Shown one piece after another: positions 49,701 to 58,123 of a stretch of DNA of 64,000 bases (its first letter is position 1; each line of letters begins with the position of its first letter). Source of the stretch: Streptomyces collinus Tu 365 (GTDB lineage Bacteria > Actinomycetota > Actinomycetes > Streptomycetales > Streptomycetaceae); NCBI RefSeq assembly GCF_000444875.1, contig NC_021985.1:5538170-5602169 (forward strand), written 5' to 3'. The notes under the pieces are model-generated. The model worked only from the letters and a program-made list of their open reading frames with translations. It was not told the origin of the DNA and ran no database searches. Made by a program: the position numbers and the translations under genes.

Positions 49701-51289
49701 GCCTCGTGGAAGTCAAGGACCTCACGGTCGGGTTCGGCTCCCTGCGGGCCGTGGACGGCCTCTCCTTCCGGCTCGCGGAGGGCGGCGCCCTCGCGCTCGT
49801 CGGCGAGTCCGGCTCCGGCAAGTCCACGGTCGCCGGCGCCCTGCTGGGCCTGCACCGGGGCACCGGGGCACGGGTCGGCGGCACCGTCCACGTCGCCGGC
49901 ACCGACGTCGGGCGCGCCCCGGAGCAGGAACTGCGCCGGCTGCGCGGCGCGAAGGCCGCCATGGTCTTCCAGGACCCGCTGTCCTCGCTCGACCCCTACT
50001 ACTCCATCGGCGACCAGATCGCCGAGGTCCACCGCGTCCACGCGCGCGCCTCCCGCCGCGCCGCACGCGCGCGTGCCGTCGAGGTGCTGGACCGGGTCGG
50101 CATCCCGGACGCCCGGCGCCGCGCCCGCCACCGCCCGCACGAGTTCAGCGGTGGCATGCGCCAGCGCGCCCTCATCGCCATGGCGCTCGCCTGCTCACCC
50201 CGGCTGCTGATCGCCGACGAGCCCACGACCGCCCTCGACGTCACCGTCCAGGCCCAGATCCTCGACCTGCTGCACACGCTGCGCGAGGAGACCGGCATGG
50301 GCCTGCTGCTCGTCACCCACGACGTGGGCGTCGCCGCCGAGAGCGTGGACGAGGTACTGGTCATGCGGCACGGCCGGGCCGTCGAACAGGGCCCCGTCGG
50401 CACCGTCCTGGGGTCGCCGCGCCAGGCGTACACCCGTGAACTCCTCGACGCCGTACCGCGCGTCGACGCGCCGCGCACCGGCTCCCGGGAGCCCGGCGAG
50501 GTGGTGCTGGAGGCCACCGGGCTCCGGCGCGAGTTCGGGCACGGCAAGGGGGCGTTCGCGGCCGTGGACGGCATCTCGCTCACCGTCCGCCGGGGCGAGA
50601 CCCTCGGCGTCGTGGGGGAGAGCGGCAGCGGCAAGACCACCCTGGGCCGCATGCTGGTCGGGCTGCTGGAACCGACCGCCGGGGAGATCCGCCACGACGG
50701 GCGCCCGCACACCGGCGTGGACCCGTCCGTGCAGATGGTCTTCCAGGACCCCGTCTCCTCCCTCAACCCCCGCCGCAGCGTGGGCGAGTCCATCGCCGAC
50801 CCGCTCCGCGCGCGCGGCGAACGCGACGAGCGGGGCATCCGGGAACGGGTGACGGAACTGCTGGAGCGCGTGGGCCTCGAAGCGGCCCACTACGACCGCT
50901 ACCCGCACGAGTTCAGCGGCGGGCAGCGCCAGCGCGTGGGCATCGCCCGCGCGCTCGCCGCCGACCCGCGGGTCATCGTCTGCGACGAGCCCGTCTCCGC
51001 GCTCGACGTCACCACCCAGGCCCAGGTGGTCGAACTCCTCGGCGAACTCCAGCGGGAACTCGGCCTCGCGCTCGTGTTCATCGCGCACGACCTCGCCGTG
51101 GTCCGCCAGGTCAGCGACCGGGTCGCGGTGATGCGCCGGGGCCGGGTCGTCGAGACCGGACCCGTGGACGAGGTGTACGGCGCCCCGCGCGAGGCGTACA
51201 CCAGGCAGCTCCTGGCCGCCGTACCCGCCCTCGACCCGGAGCAGGCGGCCCGGCGGCGCGCGGCCCGGCGGGAGCCGGCCGTGGCGTAA
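49697..51289 (+). CDS. Tandem-domain ABC ATPase (DppD/DppF fusion)
   Basis: The 530-residue protein has two full nucleotide-binding domains. The first has GESGSGKST (about 36-44), LSS-Q-loop MVFQDPLSSLDP and signature FSGGMRQR. The second has GESGSGKTT near 310, MVFQDPVSSLNP and FSGGQRQRVGIARAL. Both end with the oppD/F extension containing YTRELLDAVP and YTRQLLAAVP. Fusions of the two ATPases are common in actinobacterial peptide importers. It completes the operon; its stop lies in a large inverted repeat. Confidence 0.95.
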   Translation: MSLVEVKDLTVGFGSLRAVDGLSFRLAEGGALALVGESGSGKSTVAGALLGLHRGTGARVGGTVHVAGTDVGRAPEQELRRLRGAKAAMVFQDPLSSLDPYYSIGDQIAEVHRVHARASRRAARARAVEVLDRVGIPDARRRARHRPHEFSGGMRQRALIAMALACSPRLLIADEPTTALDVTVQAQILDLLHTLREETGMGLLLVTHDVGVAAESVDEVLVMRHGRAVEQGPVGTVLGSPRQAYTRELLDAVPRVDAPRTGSREPGEVVLEATGLRREFGHGKGAFAAVDGISLTVRRGETLGVVGESGSGKTTLGRMLVGLLEPTAGEIRHDGRPHTGVDPSVQMVFQDPVSSLNPRRSVGESIADPLRARGERDERGIRERVTELLERVGLEAAHYDRYPHEFSGGQRQRVGIARALAADPRVIVCDEPVSALDVTTQAQVVELLGELQRELGLALVFIAHDLAVVRQVSDRVAVMRRGRVVETGPVDEVYGAPREAYTRQLLAAVPALDPEQAARRRAARREPAVA

Positions 51290-51360
51290 CGTTTCGCGTC
51301 CGGGCGATCACCGTCCGGCCTCTTAGCGCGCCGGAACGCGTACCGCACGCGAAAGTTACG
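51285..51360. repeat. Long interrupted inverted repeat at the operon end
   Basis: Arms CGTAACGTTTCGCGT (51285-51299) and ACGCGAAAGTTACG (51347-51360) match except for one bulged base, 47 nt apart. It includes the stop codon of the ATPase gene. It could end the ABC transcript, or be a protein site for the next operon. Confidence 0.55.
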
Positions 51361-51491
51361 ACCGTTCACCCCTTTTGGTGGCGCGATGGACAACCGTCCG
51401 TCGCGCCACCGCCTTGTCCGCATACGTTCGTCCCGCTGCGAGCCGCCGCGACGAGGCGGCTCCCGTCCAGCGGGAGATCGGGGGTGCACAC

Positions 51492-53225
51492 GTGCGCATC
51501 GGACTGCTTACAGAGGGTGGCTATCCGTATGTGAGCGGTGACGCCGGACTCTGGTGCGACCGGCTCGTGCGCGGGCTCGCACAGCACGAGTTCGACATCC
51601 ACGCGCTCAGCCGCAGCCGCGCCCAGGAGGACGCGGGCCTGGTCCCGCTGCCCGACCAGGTCAGCCGGGTCCGCACGGCCCCCCTGTGGCGTGCCGAGGA
51701 CGACGGCGTCTCCTACGGGCGGCGCACGCGCCGGCGCTTCACCGAGTGCTACGCGGAACTGGCCGAAGCGGTCTGCACCGCGCCCGGCGCCCCCACCGAC
51801 GCCGGCTCCACCCTTCTGGCGGACCGTTTCGGCAGCGCGCTGTACGGACTCGCCGAACTCGCCCGCGACGAGGGCGGACTGACCGGCGCACTCCGTTCCG
51901 ACACCGCCGTACGCACCCTGGAGCGCGCCTGCCGCGCCCCCGGAGCGTCGCGCACGGCGCGTGAGGCGCGCGTCCCCGACCTCCTCGCCGTCGCCGCGCA
52001 CCTGGAACGCGCCCTGCGCCCCCTCTCCCTCGACTGGTACGGCGACGACGGCCTCGCCGCCGCCGACCTCTGCCACGCCACCGCCGGCGGCCCCGCCGCC
52101 CTGCCCGGCCTCCTCGCCCGCCACTTCTCCGGCGTGCCCCTGCTGGTCACCGAGTACGGCGTGCAACTGCGCTCGCACTACCTGACCCTCGGCCCCGACG
52201 CCGCCGCCCCGGCCGTACGCGCCCTGCTCGCCGCCTTCCACGGCCGGCTGGCCACCGAGGTCTACCGGCGCGCCGCGATCCTCACCCCCGGCAACGCGCA
52301 CGCCCGCCGCTGGCAGGAACGGTGCGGCGCCGACCGCACACGGATCCGCACCGTCCACCCGGGCCTGGAGGCCGCCCGCTTCGCCGAGGTCGGCGAGGCC
52401 CCGGCCGCCGACCGGTCCGAGCCGGACACCCTCGTGTGGGTCGGGCCCGTCGAACCCACCAAGGACCTGGTCTCCCTGCTGCACGCCTTCGCCGAGGTCC
52501 GCAGGGAGCGGCCGACGGCCCGCCTGCGCGTCGTCGGCTCGCCCGCCGGCCCCGAGGGCGAGGTCTACCTGGGCCACTGCCGGGTGCTCGCCGCCCAGCT
52601 CTTCCCCGACGAGGCCGAGGGCGTGCACGCCGTCGGCGACAACCCGGTCTCCTTCGAGGAGATCGGCGGCCCCGAGGTGCCGACCCTGCCCGACGCGTAC
52701 GCCTCCGGCGCCGTCGTCGTCCTCTCCAGCGTCGTCGAAGGCTTCCCGATCACCCTGGTCGAGGCCATGCTCTGCGCCCGGGCCACCGTGTCCACCGACG
52801 TCGGCGCGGTGGTGGAGGCCATCGGCGGCACCGGGCTCGTCGTACCCCCGCGCAATCCGCGGGCGCTCGCCGAGGCGTGCGTGGCACTGCTGCGCGACCC
52901 CGAGCGCCGGGAGCGCCTGGGCGCCGCCGCGCGCGCCCGCGCGCTCGAACTGTTCACCGTCGAGCAGAACATCGCGGCATTTCACGGCATTTACCTGGAG
53001 ATCGTCTCGCGCTGCCCGGTGCGCCGGGTCGTCCTCGACGCGGCCGGCGCTCCGCTGCCCTTCGCCGCTCCCGCGGAGGCCCACGTCCCCGTCCACTGGA
53101 CCGGACCCACCGCTCCCGTGCTGCCCCGGGGCGTGCCCGCCTGGGCGGCGGGCGGCCCGGTCCGCGCGACCCCGCCGAACCCCCGGCCGACGGCTCCCCT
53201 CACCGCCCCGGAGACGGCCCGATGA
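51492..53225 (+). CDS. PelF-type GT4 glycosyltransferase (DUF3492 N-domain)
   Basis: The 577-residue protein starts VRIGLLTEGGYPYVSGDAGLWCDRLV, close to the PelF N-terminal motif LTEGTYPF-x-GGVS-W. Its GT4 half contains LVWVGPVEPTKDLVSLLHAFAEV and the EX7E motif Glu416...Glu424 in VVEGFPITLVEAM. Ordinary GT4 enzymes lack the DUF3492 part. In Pel systems PelF adds N-acetylgalactosamine/-glucosamine units from UDP-sugars at the cytoplasmic face. GTG 51492 is the likely start. A C-terminal Pro-rich tail of about 60 residues is unusual. It heads a coupled operon. Confidence 0.82.
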   Translation: MRIGLLTEGGYPYVSGDAGLWCDRLVRGLAQHEFDIHALSRSRAQEDAGLVPLPDQVSRVRTAPLWRAEDDGVSYGRRTRRRFTECYAELAEAVCTAPGAPTDAGSTLLADRFGSALYGLAELARDEGGLTGALRSDTAVRTLERACRAPGASRTAREARVPDLLAVAAHLERALRPLSLDWYGDDGLAAADLCHATAGGPAALPGLLARHFSGVPLLVTEYGVQLRSHYLTLGPDAAAPAVRALLAAFHGRLATEVYRRAAILTPGNAHARRWQERCGADRTRIRTVHPGLEAARFAEVGEAPAADRSEPDTLVWVGPVEPTKDLVSLLHAFAEVRRERPTARLRVVGSPAGPEGEVYLGHCRVLAAQLFPDEAEGVHAVGDNPVSFEEIGGPEVPTLPDAYASGAVVVLSSVVEGFPITLVEAMLCARATVSTDVGAVVEAIGGTGLVVPPRNPRALAEACVALLRDPERRERLGAAARARALELFTVEQNIAAFHGIYLEIVSRCPVRRVVLDAAGAPLPFAAPAEAHVPVHWTGPTAPVLPRGVPAWAAGGPVRATPPNPRPTAPLTAPETAR

Positions 53226-54877
53226 GCGGCTCCGGAGCGGCGGACGGCCGCCACGGCGACCGGGACGTCCTGAGCGAGCCGGGCCCCCCGCACCGGCCCG
53301 CCACGCCCACCGGGGCCGCTGCCTGGGACGCGCGCTCGCGCGCATGGCTGCCCGGCACCGAGAGCCACCACGACGGCAGCGCCGAGGGCCCCACCTGGGG
53401 TGAGGCCGAGGGCCCCACCTGGGGTGAGGCCGCGACCGCACCGCCGGGCGGGCTCCCGTGCGGCCCACGAACCGGGGGCGACCTGTCCGGCGAGGTGGAC
53501 GGGGACGGCGCCGGAGGCGTCCCTGGTGCTGTGTGCGGGGCCGGCGGGGCGCCCGGGGCCGGTGATGTGCCCGGGACCGGTGACGTGCGCGGGCGCGTGG
53601 GCATCCCCGGTGCTGTGCGCGAGGCGCGAACCGTACCCGCATCCCTACCCGCACCCTTACCCGCGGCCCGGGACGGCGCCTTACCGGAGGCCGCGTCCGC
53701 GACCGGCTCCGTACCCGGCGCCGAGACCCGGTCCGGAGCCGGTCCCGAGCCACGGAAGGGGCGCAGGAAGCCCCTGCGGCGCGGCGCGGGCGACCCCGTC
53801 AAGACCCTGCTGCACCACCACCGGGAGCTGTGCGAACGGGCCGTCGACCCGCTGGAGATCGCCGCCGGCCTCGAGGCGCAGGGCGTCACCGACCGCACCG
53901 CCGCCCGCTTCCGCCACCGCGACGTCTTCTCGCTCGCCGAGGAGCTGTACGCGCGCGTGCCCCGCGACGGCGCCCCCGGGCCCCGGCCCGAGCCGCCACG
54001 CCTGCCACCCGTCCGGATCGGCTGGGTCCTGCTCACCCTCCTGCCCGGAGCGCTCGCCACGGCCCTCGTGACCGGGCTGCGCCTCACCCAGGGCCGGACC
54101 CGCACGACGGTCGCCCTCGGCGGACTCCTCGCCGTCGCCCTCGCCGTCCGCGCGGCCCTGCGCCGGGGGCCCCTCGCCGCCGCGTCCGGCCCACCCTCCT
54201 GGCGCACCGCGCCCGGCACCCGGCTGTGCACGCTCTGGCTGCTCGGCTACGCCCTGCTCGGCGACGGCCTCCTGCGCGCCGCCCTCACGGGCGGCCCCGG
54301 CCCCCTGCCCGCCGGCCTGCCCGACCGCCCCTGGCCGGTGGCCGCTGTCCCCGCCCTGGCGCTCGCCCTGGCCTGCGCCCCGGCCGCCTGGTGCGCCCAC
54401 CTGCTCACCGTCGGCGCCCGCCGCAAACTCGCCAGGAGCCGGGGCCTCGAGGACTTCACGGCCGCCGCCCGGCCCCTGCTGACCGGCGTCCTCACCCTGT
54501 TCCTCGGTGCCCTCACCGGCCTGCTCGCCCTGTGCGGCACCGTCCTGCACCGGAGTGCCGCCTACCCGCAGGGCCTCACCCTGGGCGCCCTCCTCCTGCT
54601 CGCCCGCCTGCTCGTCGTGCACCAGCACCGGCACGCGCCCGCCCTCGCCCTGGGCGCCGCCGCGGTCGCCGAGGTCGTGCCCCTGGGCCTGGTCCTGGCC
54701 GCCCGGCTGCCCGGCTGCGCCGCCCTGGCGGCCCCCGTCCGCGCGCTGGACGACACCTGGGGCCCGGCCGCCGTCCCCACGCTCGCCTGCGCCGCGGCGG
54801 CCCTGGCCCTGCTGGTGCACGCCCTGCGCACGCTCACCCGGGCCTCGGCCCACGCGCCCGCGGGAGCACCCGAATGA
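53222..54877 (+). CDS. Polytopic membrane protein of the exopolysaccharide-type operon
   Basis: The 551-residue protein has a low-complexity N-terminus of about 190 residues with a 24-bp in-frame duplication (EGPTWGEAEGPTWGEA). A soluble helical block follows (LLHHHRELCERAVDPLEIAAGLEAQGVTDRTAARFRHRDVFSLAEELYARVP), then roughly eight to ten Ala/Leu-rich membrane helices to the C-terminus. I do not recognise a family; place and topology make it a candidate counterpart of PelG/PelE-like membrane partners of PelF. ATG 53222 overlaps the previous gene by ATGA. Confidence 0.75.
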   Translation: MSGSGAADGRHGDRDVLSEPGPPHRPATPTGAAAWDARSRAWLPGTESHHDGSAEGPTWGEAEGPTWGEAATAPPGGLPCGPRTGGDLSGEVDGDGAGGVPGAVCGAGGAPGAGDVPGTGDVRGRVGIPGAVREARTVPASLPAPLPAARDGALPEAASATGSVPGAETRSGAGPEPRKGRRKPLRRGAGDPVKTLLHHHRELCERAVDPLEIAAGLEAQGVTDRTAARFRHRDVFSLAEELYARVPRDGAPGPRPEPPRLPPVRIGWVLLTLLPGALATALVTGLRLTQGRTRTTVALGGLLAVALAVRAALRRGPLAAASGPPSWRTAPGTRLCTLWLLGYALLGDGLLRAALTGGPGPLPAGLPDRPWPVAAVPALALALACAPAAWCAHLLTVGARRKLARSRGLEDFTAAARPLLTGVLTLFLGALTGLLALCGTVLHRSAAYPQGLTLGALLLLARLLVVHQHRHAPALALGAAAVAEVVPLGLVLAARLPGCAALAAPVRALDDTWGPAAVPTLACAAAALALLVHALRTLTRASAHAPAGAPE

Positions 54878-55098
54878 CCCTTCCCGCCACCGGACGGACC
54901 GAGCCCGCCGCCACCCGCCCCGGGCGCGTGGCAGCGCCCGGGAGCCCGGCCCACCGCCGGAGGCAACCGCCTCACCCCTTCGAAGGAGAAGACGAGATGA
55001 CCACCTCCCGACCTGGAGCGCCCGGCGCGCCCGGAGCGCCCGGAACGTCCGGAGCCTTGGGAGCAGCCGCAGCGCACACCCCGGGAGCCGCCCGATGA
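54874..55098 (+). CDS. Candidate tiny ORF coupling the operon, with collagen-like repeat
   Basis: A 74-codon frame begins in an ATGA overlap with the membrane protein gene and ends in an ATGA overlap with the next gene. Inside it ATG 54997, with AAGGAG at perfect spacing, gives a 33-residue peptide containing GAPGAPGAPG. Its role could be translational coupling only. Composition allows it to be chance in GC-rich DNA, so it is listed as tentative. Confidence 0.4.
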   Translation: MTLPATGRTEPAATRPGRVAAPGSPAHRRRQPPHPFEGEDEMTTSRPGAPGAPGAPGTSGALGAAAAHTPGAAR

Positions 55099-56054
55099 GG
55101 GTCCTGCTGATCGGAGCCAACGGATACATCGGCCGCTTCGTCGCCGACCGCCTGCTCGCCGACCCCGCCGTCCAGCTCACCGCGCTCGGCCGCGGCGACG
55201 ACGCCGACGTCCGGTTCGACCTCGCCACCGGCAGCCCCGGAGCGCTCACCCGCTTCCTGGACGCGGTGCACCCCGGGGTCGTCGTCAACTGCGCGGGCGC
55301 CACCCGCGGCGGCGCCCGCGAACTCACCCGGCACAACACCGTCGCCGTCGCCACCGTCTGCGAGGCCCTGCGCCGCAGCGGCTGCGGCGCGCGCCTGGTG
55401 CAGATCGGGTGCGGCTCGGAGTACGGCCCCAGCCAGCCCGGCTCCTCCACGGCCGAGGACGCCGTACCGCGTCCCGGCGGGCCCTACGGCGTCAGCAAAC
55501 TCGCGGCCACCGAACTGGTCCTCGGCTCCGGCCTCGACGCCGTCGTCCTGCGCGTCTTCTCACCCGCCGGGCCCGGCACCCCGGCCGGCTCCCCGCTCGG
55601 CCGGCTCGCCGAGGCCATGCGCCGCGCCATGCAGTCCGGCGACGGCGAACTGAAGCTCGGCGGCCTCGGCGTCCAGCGCGACTTCGTGGACGTCCGCGAC
55701 GTCGCCCGCGCCGTGCACGCCGCCTCCCTCTCCGCCGCCCAGGGCGTCATCAACATCGGCTCCGGCCGCGCCGTCCGCCTCCGCGACGCAGCCGCCGTCC
55801 TGGCCAGGGTCGCCGGCTACGGCGGCGCCCTGCACGAACTCGACACCCCGCCCGGGCCGCTGCGCGGCGCCATCGGCCACCCGCGCACGGACCCCGACCA
55901 CGCGTCCCCGGTCGCCTTCCCCTACCCGGACGGCTGCGGCAGCTGGCAGCAGGCCGACGTGCGCACCGCACGCGACCGGCTCGGCTGGCGGCCCCGGATC
56001 AACCTCGAAGAATCCCTGGCCGACATCTGGATGGAGGCGGCATGCCGCATCTGA
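55095..56054 (+). CDS. NAD(P)-dependent epimerase/dehydratase (extended SDR)
   Basis: The 319-residue protein has the nucleotide motif GANGYIG (residues 7-13) and the catalytic YGVSK with Tyr131 and Lys135. An upstream Ser lies in QIGCGSEYGPS, and a substrate loop in QRDFVDVRDVARAVHAA. This is the GalE/RmlD-type of sugar-nucleotide enzymes. In the operon it may supply a UDP-sugar such as UDP-GalNAc/GalNAcA precursor to the PelF-like enzyme; this is inference. It overlaps the next gene by 13 bases. Confidence 0.85.
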   Translation: MRVLLIGANGYIGRFVADRLLADPAVQLTALGRGDDADVRFDLATGSPGALTRFLDAVHPGVVVNCAGATRGGARELTRHNTVAVATVCEALRRSGCGARLVQIGCGSEYGPSQPGSSTAEDAVPRPGGPYGVSKLAATELVLGSGLDAVVLRVFSPAGPGTPAGSPLGRLAEAMRRAMQSGDGELKLGGLGVQRDFVDVRDVARAVHAASLSAAQGVINIGSGRAVRLRDAAAVLARVAGYGGALHELDTPPGPLRGAIGHPRTDPDHASPVAFPYPDGCGSWQQADVRTARDRLGWRPRINLEESLADIWMEAACRI

Positions 56055-56794
56055 CCAGCACCACAGCATCGGACGCCACCGGCACCGGCGTCCGCACCGC
56101 CCTCGGCGTCCCCGGCTACGCGCACCCGCTCGTGGCCCCGGCCCAGTGGGCCGAACTCGCCCGGCCCGGCACCCCGCTCGACTGGGTCGTGCTCAACGTC
56201 GCCGCCGGGCCCGGCACCCGCCCCGACCCGCACTGCCTGGAGGCCGCCGGCCGGCTGCGCAACGCGGGCGTCCGCGTCCTCGGTCACCTGGACCTCACCC
56301 ACGGCGCCCGCGCCCGCGGCGACCTGCTCGCCGACGCACAGCGCCACCTGGACTGGTACCGGGTCGACGGCTTCTTCCTGGACCGCTGCCCCGGCGGGCG
56401 GGAGGCGCTGCCGGAGGTCCGCCGCGCGCTCAGGCTGGTGCGGGCCACCGGTGACGCCCCGCACCTCGTCCTCGGCCACGACAGCCACCCGTACCCGGGC
56501 TACGCCGAGAACGCCGACCAGCTGGTCACCTTCCGCGGATCCTGGTCCCGGTACCGCTTCTCCCAGGTCGCGGAGTGGACCGCCGACTACCCGCCCGACC
56601 GGTTCTGCCACTTCGTGCACGGCGTGCCGCGCGGCCACCTGGAGGAGGCGCTGCGCATCGCGCGCTGGCAGGGAGCGGGGACGATCTACTTCACGGACCG
56701 CACCGACGGGGGCCGCCGGGTGGACCCCTGGGAGACGATGCCCGGCTACTGGGACGAGATCGTCTCGCGTGTCGGGACGGGTGTCTCGGAATGA
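56042..56794 (+). CDS. Spherulin-4-like (GH135-type) glycosidase-like protein
   Basis: The 250-residue protein has the spherulation-specific family 4 blocks: GVPGYAHPLVAPAQWAEL, WVVLNVAAGPGTRPDPH, RVLGHLDLTHGAR, WYRVDGFFLDRC (Asp109, Asp114) and AGTIYFTDRTDGG. Family members in fungi (Sph3) cut galactosaminogalactan, and a related hydrolase domain occurs in PelA. It has no signal peptide, and Arg115 stands where many members have Glu after FxD, so activity could differ. It is last in the coupled operon. Confidence 0.78.
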   Translation: MPHLTSTTASDATGTGVRTALGVPGYAHPLVAPAQWAELARPGTPLDWVVLNVAAGPGTRPDPHCLEAAGRLRNAGVRVLGHLDLTHGARARGDLLADAQRHLDWYRVDGFFLDRCPGGREALPEVRRALRLVRATGDAPHLVLGHDSHPYPGYAENADQLVTFRGSWSRYRFSQVAEWTADYPPDRFCHFVHGVPRGHLEEALRIARWQGAGTIYFTDRTDGGRRVDPWETMPGYWDEIVSRVGTGVSE

Positions 56795-56857
56795 AAAAGG
56801 CCGTGGCAGTGTTACGGGGAGAACAACCGTACTGTTTGACCGACCAACGGAGTCCCC

Positions 56858-58036
56858 GTGTCGCTGCCACCCCTGGTCGAGCCAGCTTCTGAGCTCACCG
56901 TAGACGAGGTCCGCCGGTACTCCCGCCACCTGATCATCCCCGACGTGGGGATGGACGGGCAGAAGCGGCTGAAGAACGCCAAGGTGCTCTGTGTGGGCGC
57001 CGGCGGCCTGGGCTCGCCGGCGCTGATGTACCTGGCCGCCGCGGGCGTGGGCACGCTCGGCATCGTGGAGTTCGACGAGGTCGACGAGTCGAACCTGCAG
57101 CGCCAGATCATCCACAGCCAGTCCGACATCGGCCGCTCCAAGGCCGAGTCGGCGCGCGACACCGTCAAGGGCATCAACCCGTACGTGAACGTGGTCCTGC
57201 ACGAGGAGCGGCTGGAAGCCGACAACGTGATGGACATCTTCAGCCAGTACGACCTGATCGTCGACGGCACGGACAACTTCGCGACCCGCTACCTGGTCAA
57301 CGACGCCTGCGTGCTGCTGAACAAGCCGTACGTCTGGGGTTCGATCTACCGCTTCGACGGCCAGGCGTCGGTCTTCTGGTCCGAGCACGGCCCCTGCTAC
57401 CGCTGCCTCTACCCGGAGCCCCCGCCCCCGGGCATGGTCCCCTCCTGCGCCGAGGGCGGCGTCCTGGGCGTGCTGTGCGCGTCCATCGGCTCCATCCAGG
57501 TCAACGAGGCCATCAAGCTCCTCGCGGGCATCGGCGAGCCGCTGGTCGGCCGCCTGATGATCTACGACGCCCTGGAGATGACCTACCGCCAGGTCAAGGT
57601 CCGCAAGGACCCCGACTGCGCGGTGTGCGGCGAGAACCCGACCGTCACCGAGCTCATCGACTACGAGGCCTTCTGCGGCGTCGTGTCCGAGGAGGCCCAG
57701 GCGGCGGCCGCCGACTCCACGATCACTCCCAAGCAGCTCAAGGAGTGGATCGACGAGGGCGAGAACATCGAGATCATCGACGTCCGCGAGCCGAACGAGT
57801 ACGAGATCGTCTCCATCCCGGGCGCCCGTCTGATCCCGAAGAACGAGTTCCTCATGGGCACCGCCCTCGAGGGTCTTCCGCAGGACAAGAAGATCGTCCT
57901 GCACTGCAAGACGGGTGTCCGCAGTGCGGAAGTCCTCGCGGTCCTGAAGTCCGCGGGCTTCTCCGACGCCGTCCACGTCGGCGGCGGTGTCATCGGCTGG
58001 GTCAACCAGATCGAGCCGAGCAAGCCGGTCTACTGA
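56858..58036 (+). CDS. moeZ: MoeZ: adenylyltransferase/sulfurtransferase
   Basis: The 392-residue protein has a ThiF/MoeB-type domain (GAGGLGSPALMYLAAAGVG, NLQRQIIHSQSDIG, zinc Cys pairs in CYRCLYPEPPPPGMVPSC and CAVCG). A rhodanese domain follows with active Cys in HCKTGVRSAEVL. It adenylates and thiolates sulfur-carrier proteins such as CysO, ThiS, MoaD or secondary-metabolism carriers. GTG 56858 follows CGGAG. TACTGT (56830-56835) may be its -10. In mycobacteria moeZ also follows the Rv3207c homologue; here the ABC and polysaccharide operons are inserted between. Confidence 0.95.
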   Translation: MSLPPLVEPASELTVDEVRRYSRHLIIPDVGMDGQKRLKNAKVLCVGAGGLGSPALMYLAAAGVGTLGIVEFDEVDESNLQRQIIHSQSDIGRSKAESARDTVKGINPYVNVVLHEERLEADNVMDIFSQYDLIVDGTDNFATRYLVNDACVLLNKPYVWGSIYRFDGQASVFWSEHGPCYRCLYPEPPPPGMVPSCAEGGVLGVLCASIGSIQVNEAIKLLAGIGEPLVGRLMIYDALEMTYRQVKVRKDPDCAVCGENPTVTELIDYEAFCGVVSEEAQAAAADSTITPKQLKEWIDEGENIEIIDVREPNEYEIVSIPGARLIPKNEFLMGTALEGLPQDKKIVLHCKTGVRSAEVLAVLKSAGFSDAVHVGGGVIGWVNQIEPSKPVY

Positions 58037-58063
58037 CCTCTCGCCGCCGCCCGGTGGTGCTGA

Positions 58064-58105
58064 CGAAGCCCACGGCTCCGACCTCCTCGGACGCCGTGGG
58101 CTTCG
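58064..58105. terminator. Bidirectional terminator after moeZ
   Basis: Perfect 13-bp arms CGAAGCCCACGGC (58064-58076) and GCCGTGGGCTTCG (58093-58105) with a 16-nt loop between convergent genes. Confidence 0.88.
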
Positions 58106-58123
58106 GCCGTCGAGGGGCCGCCG

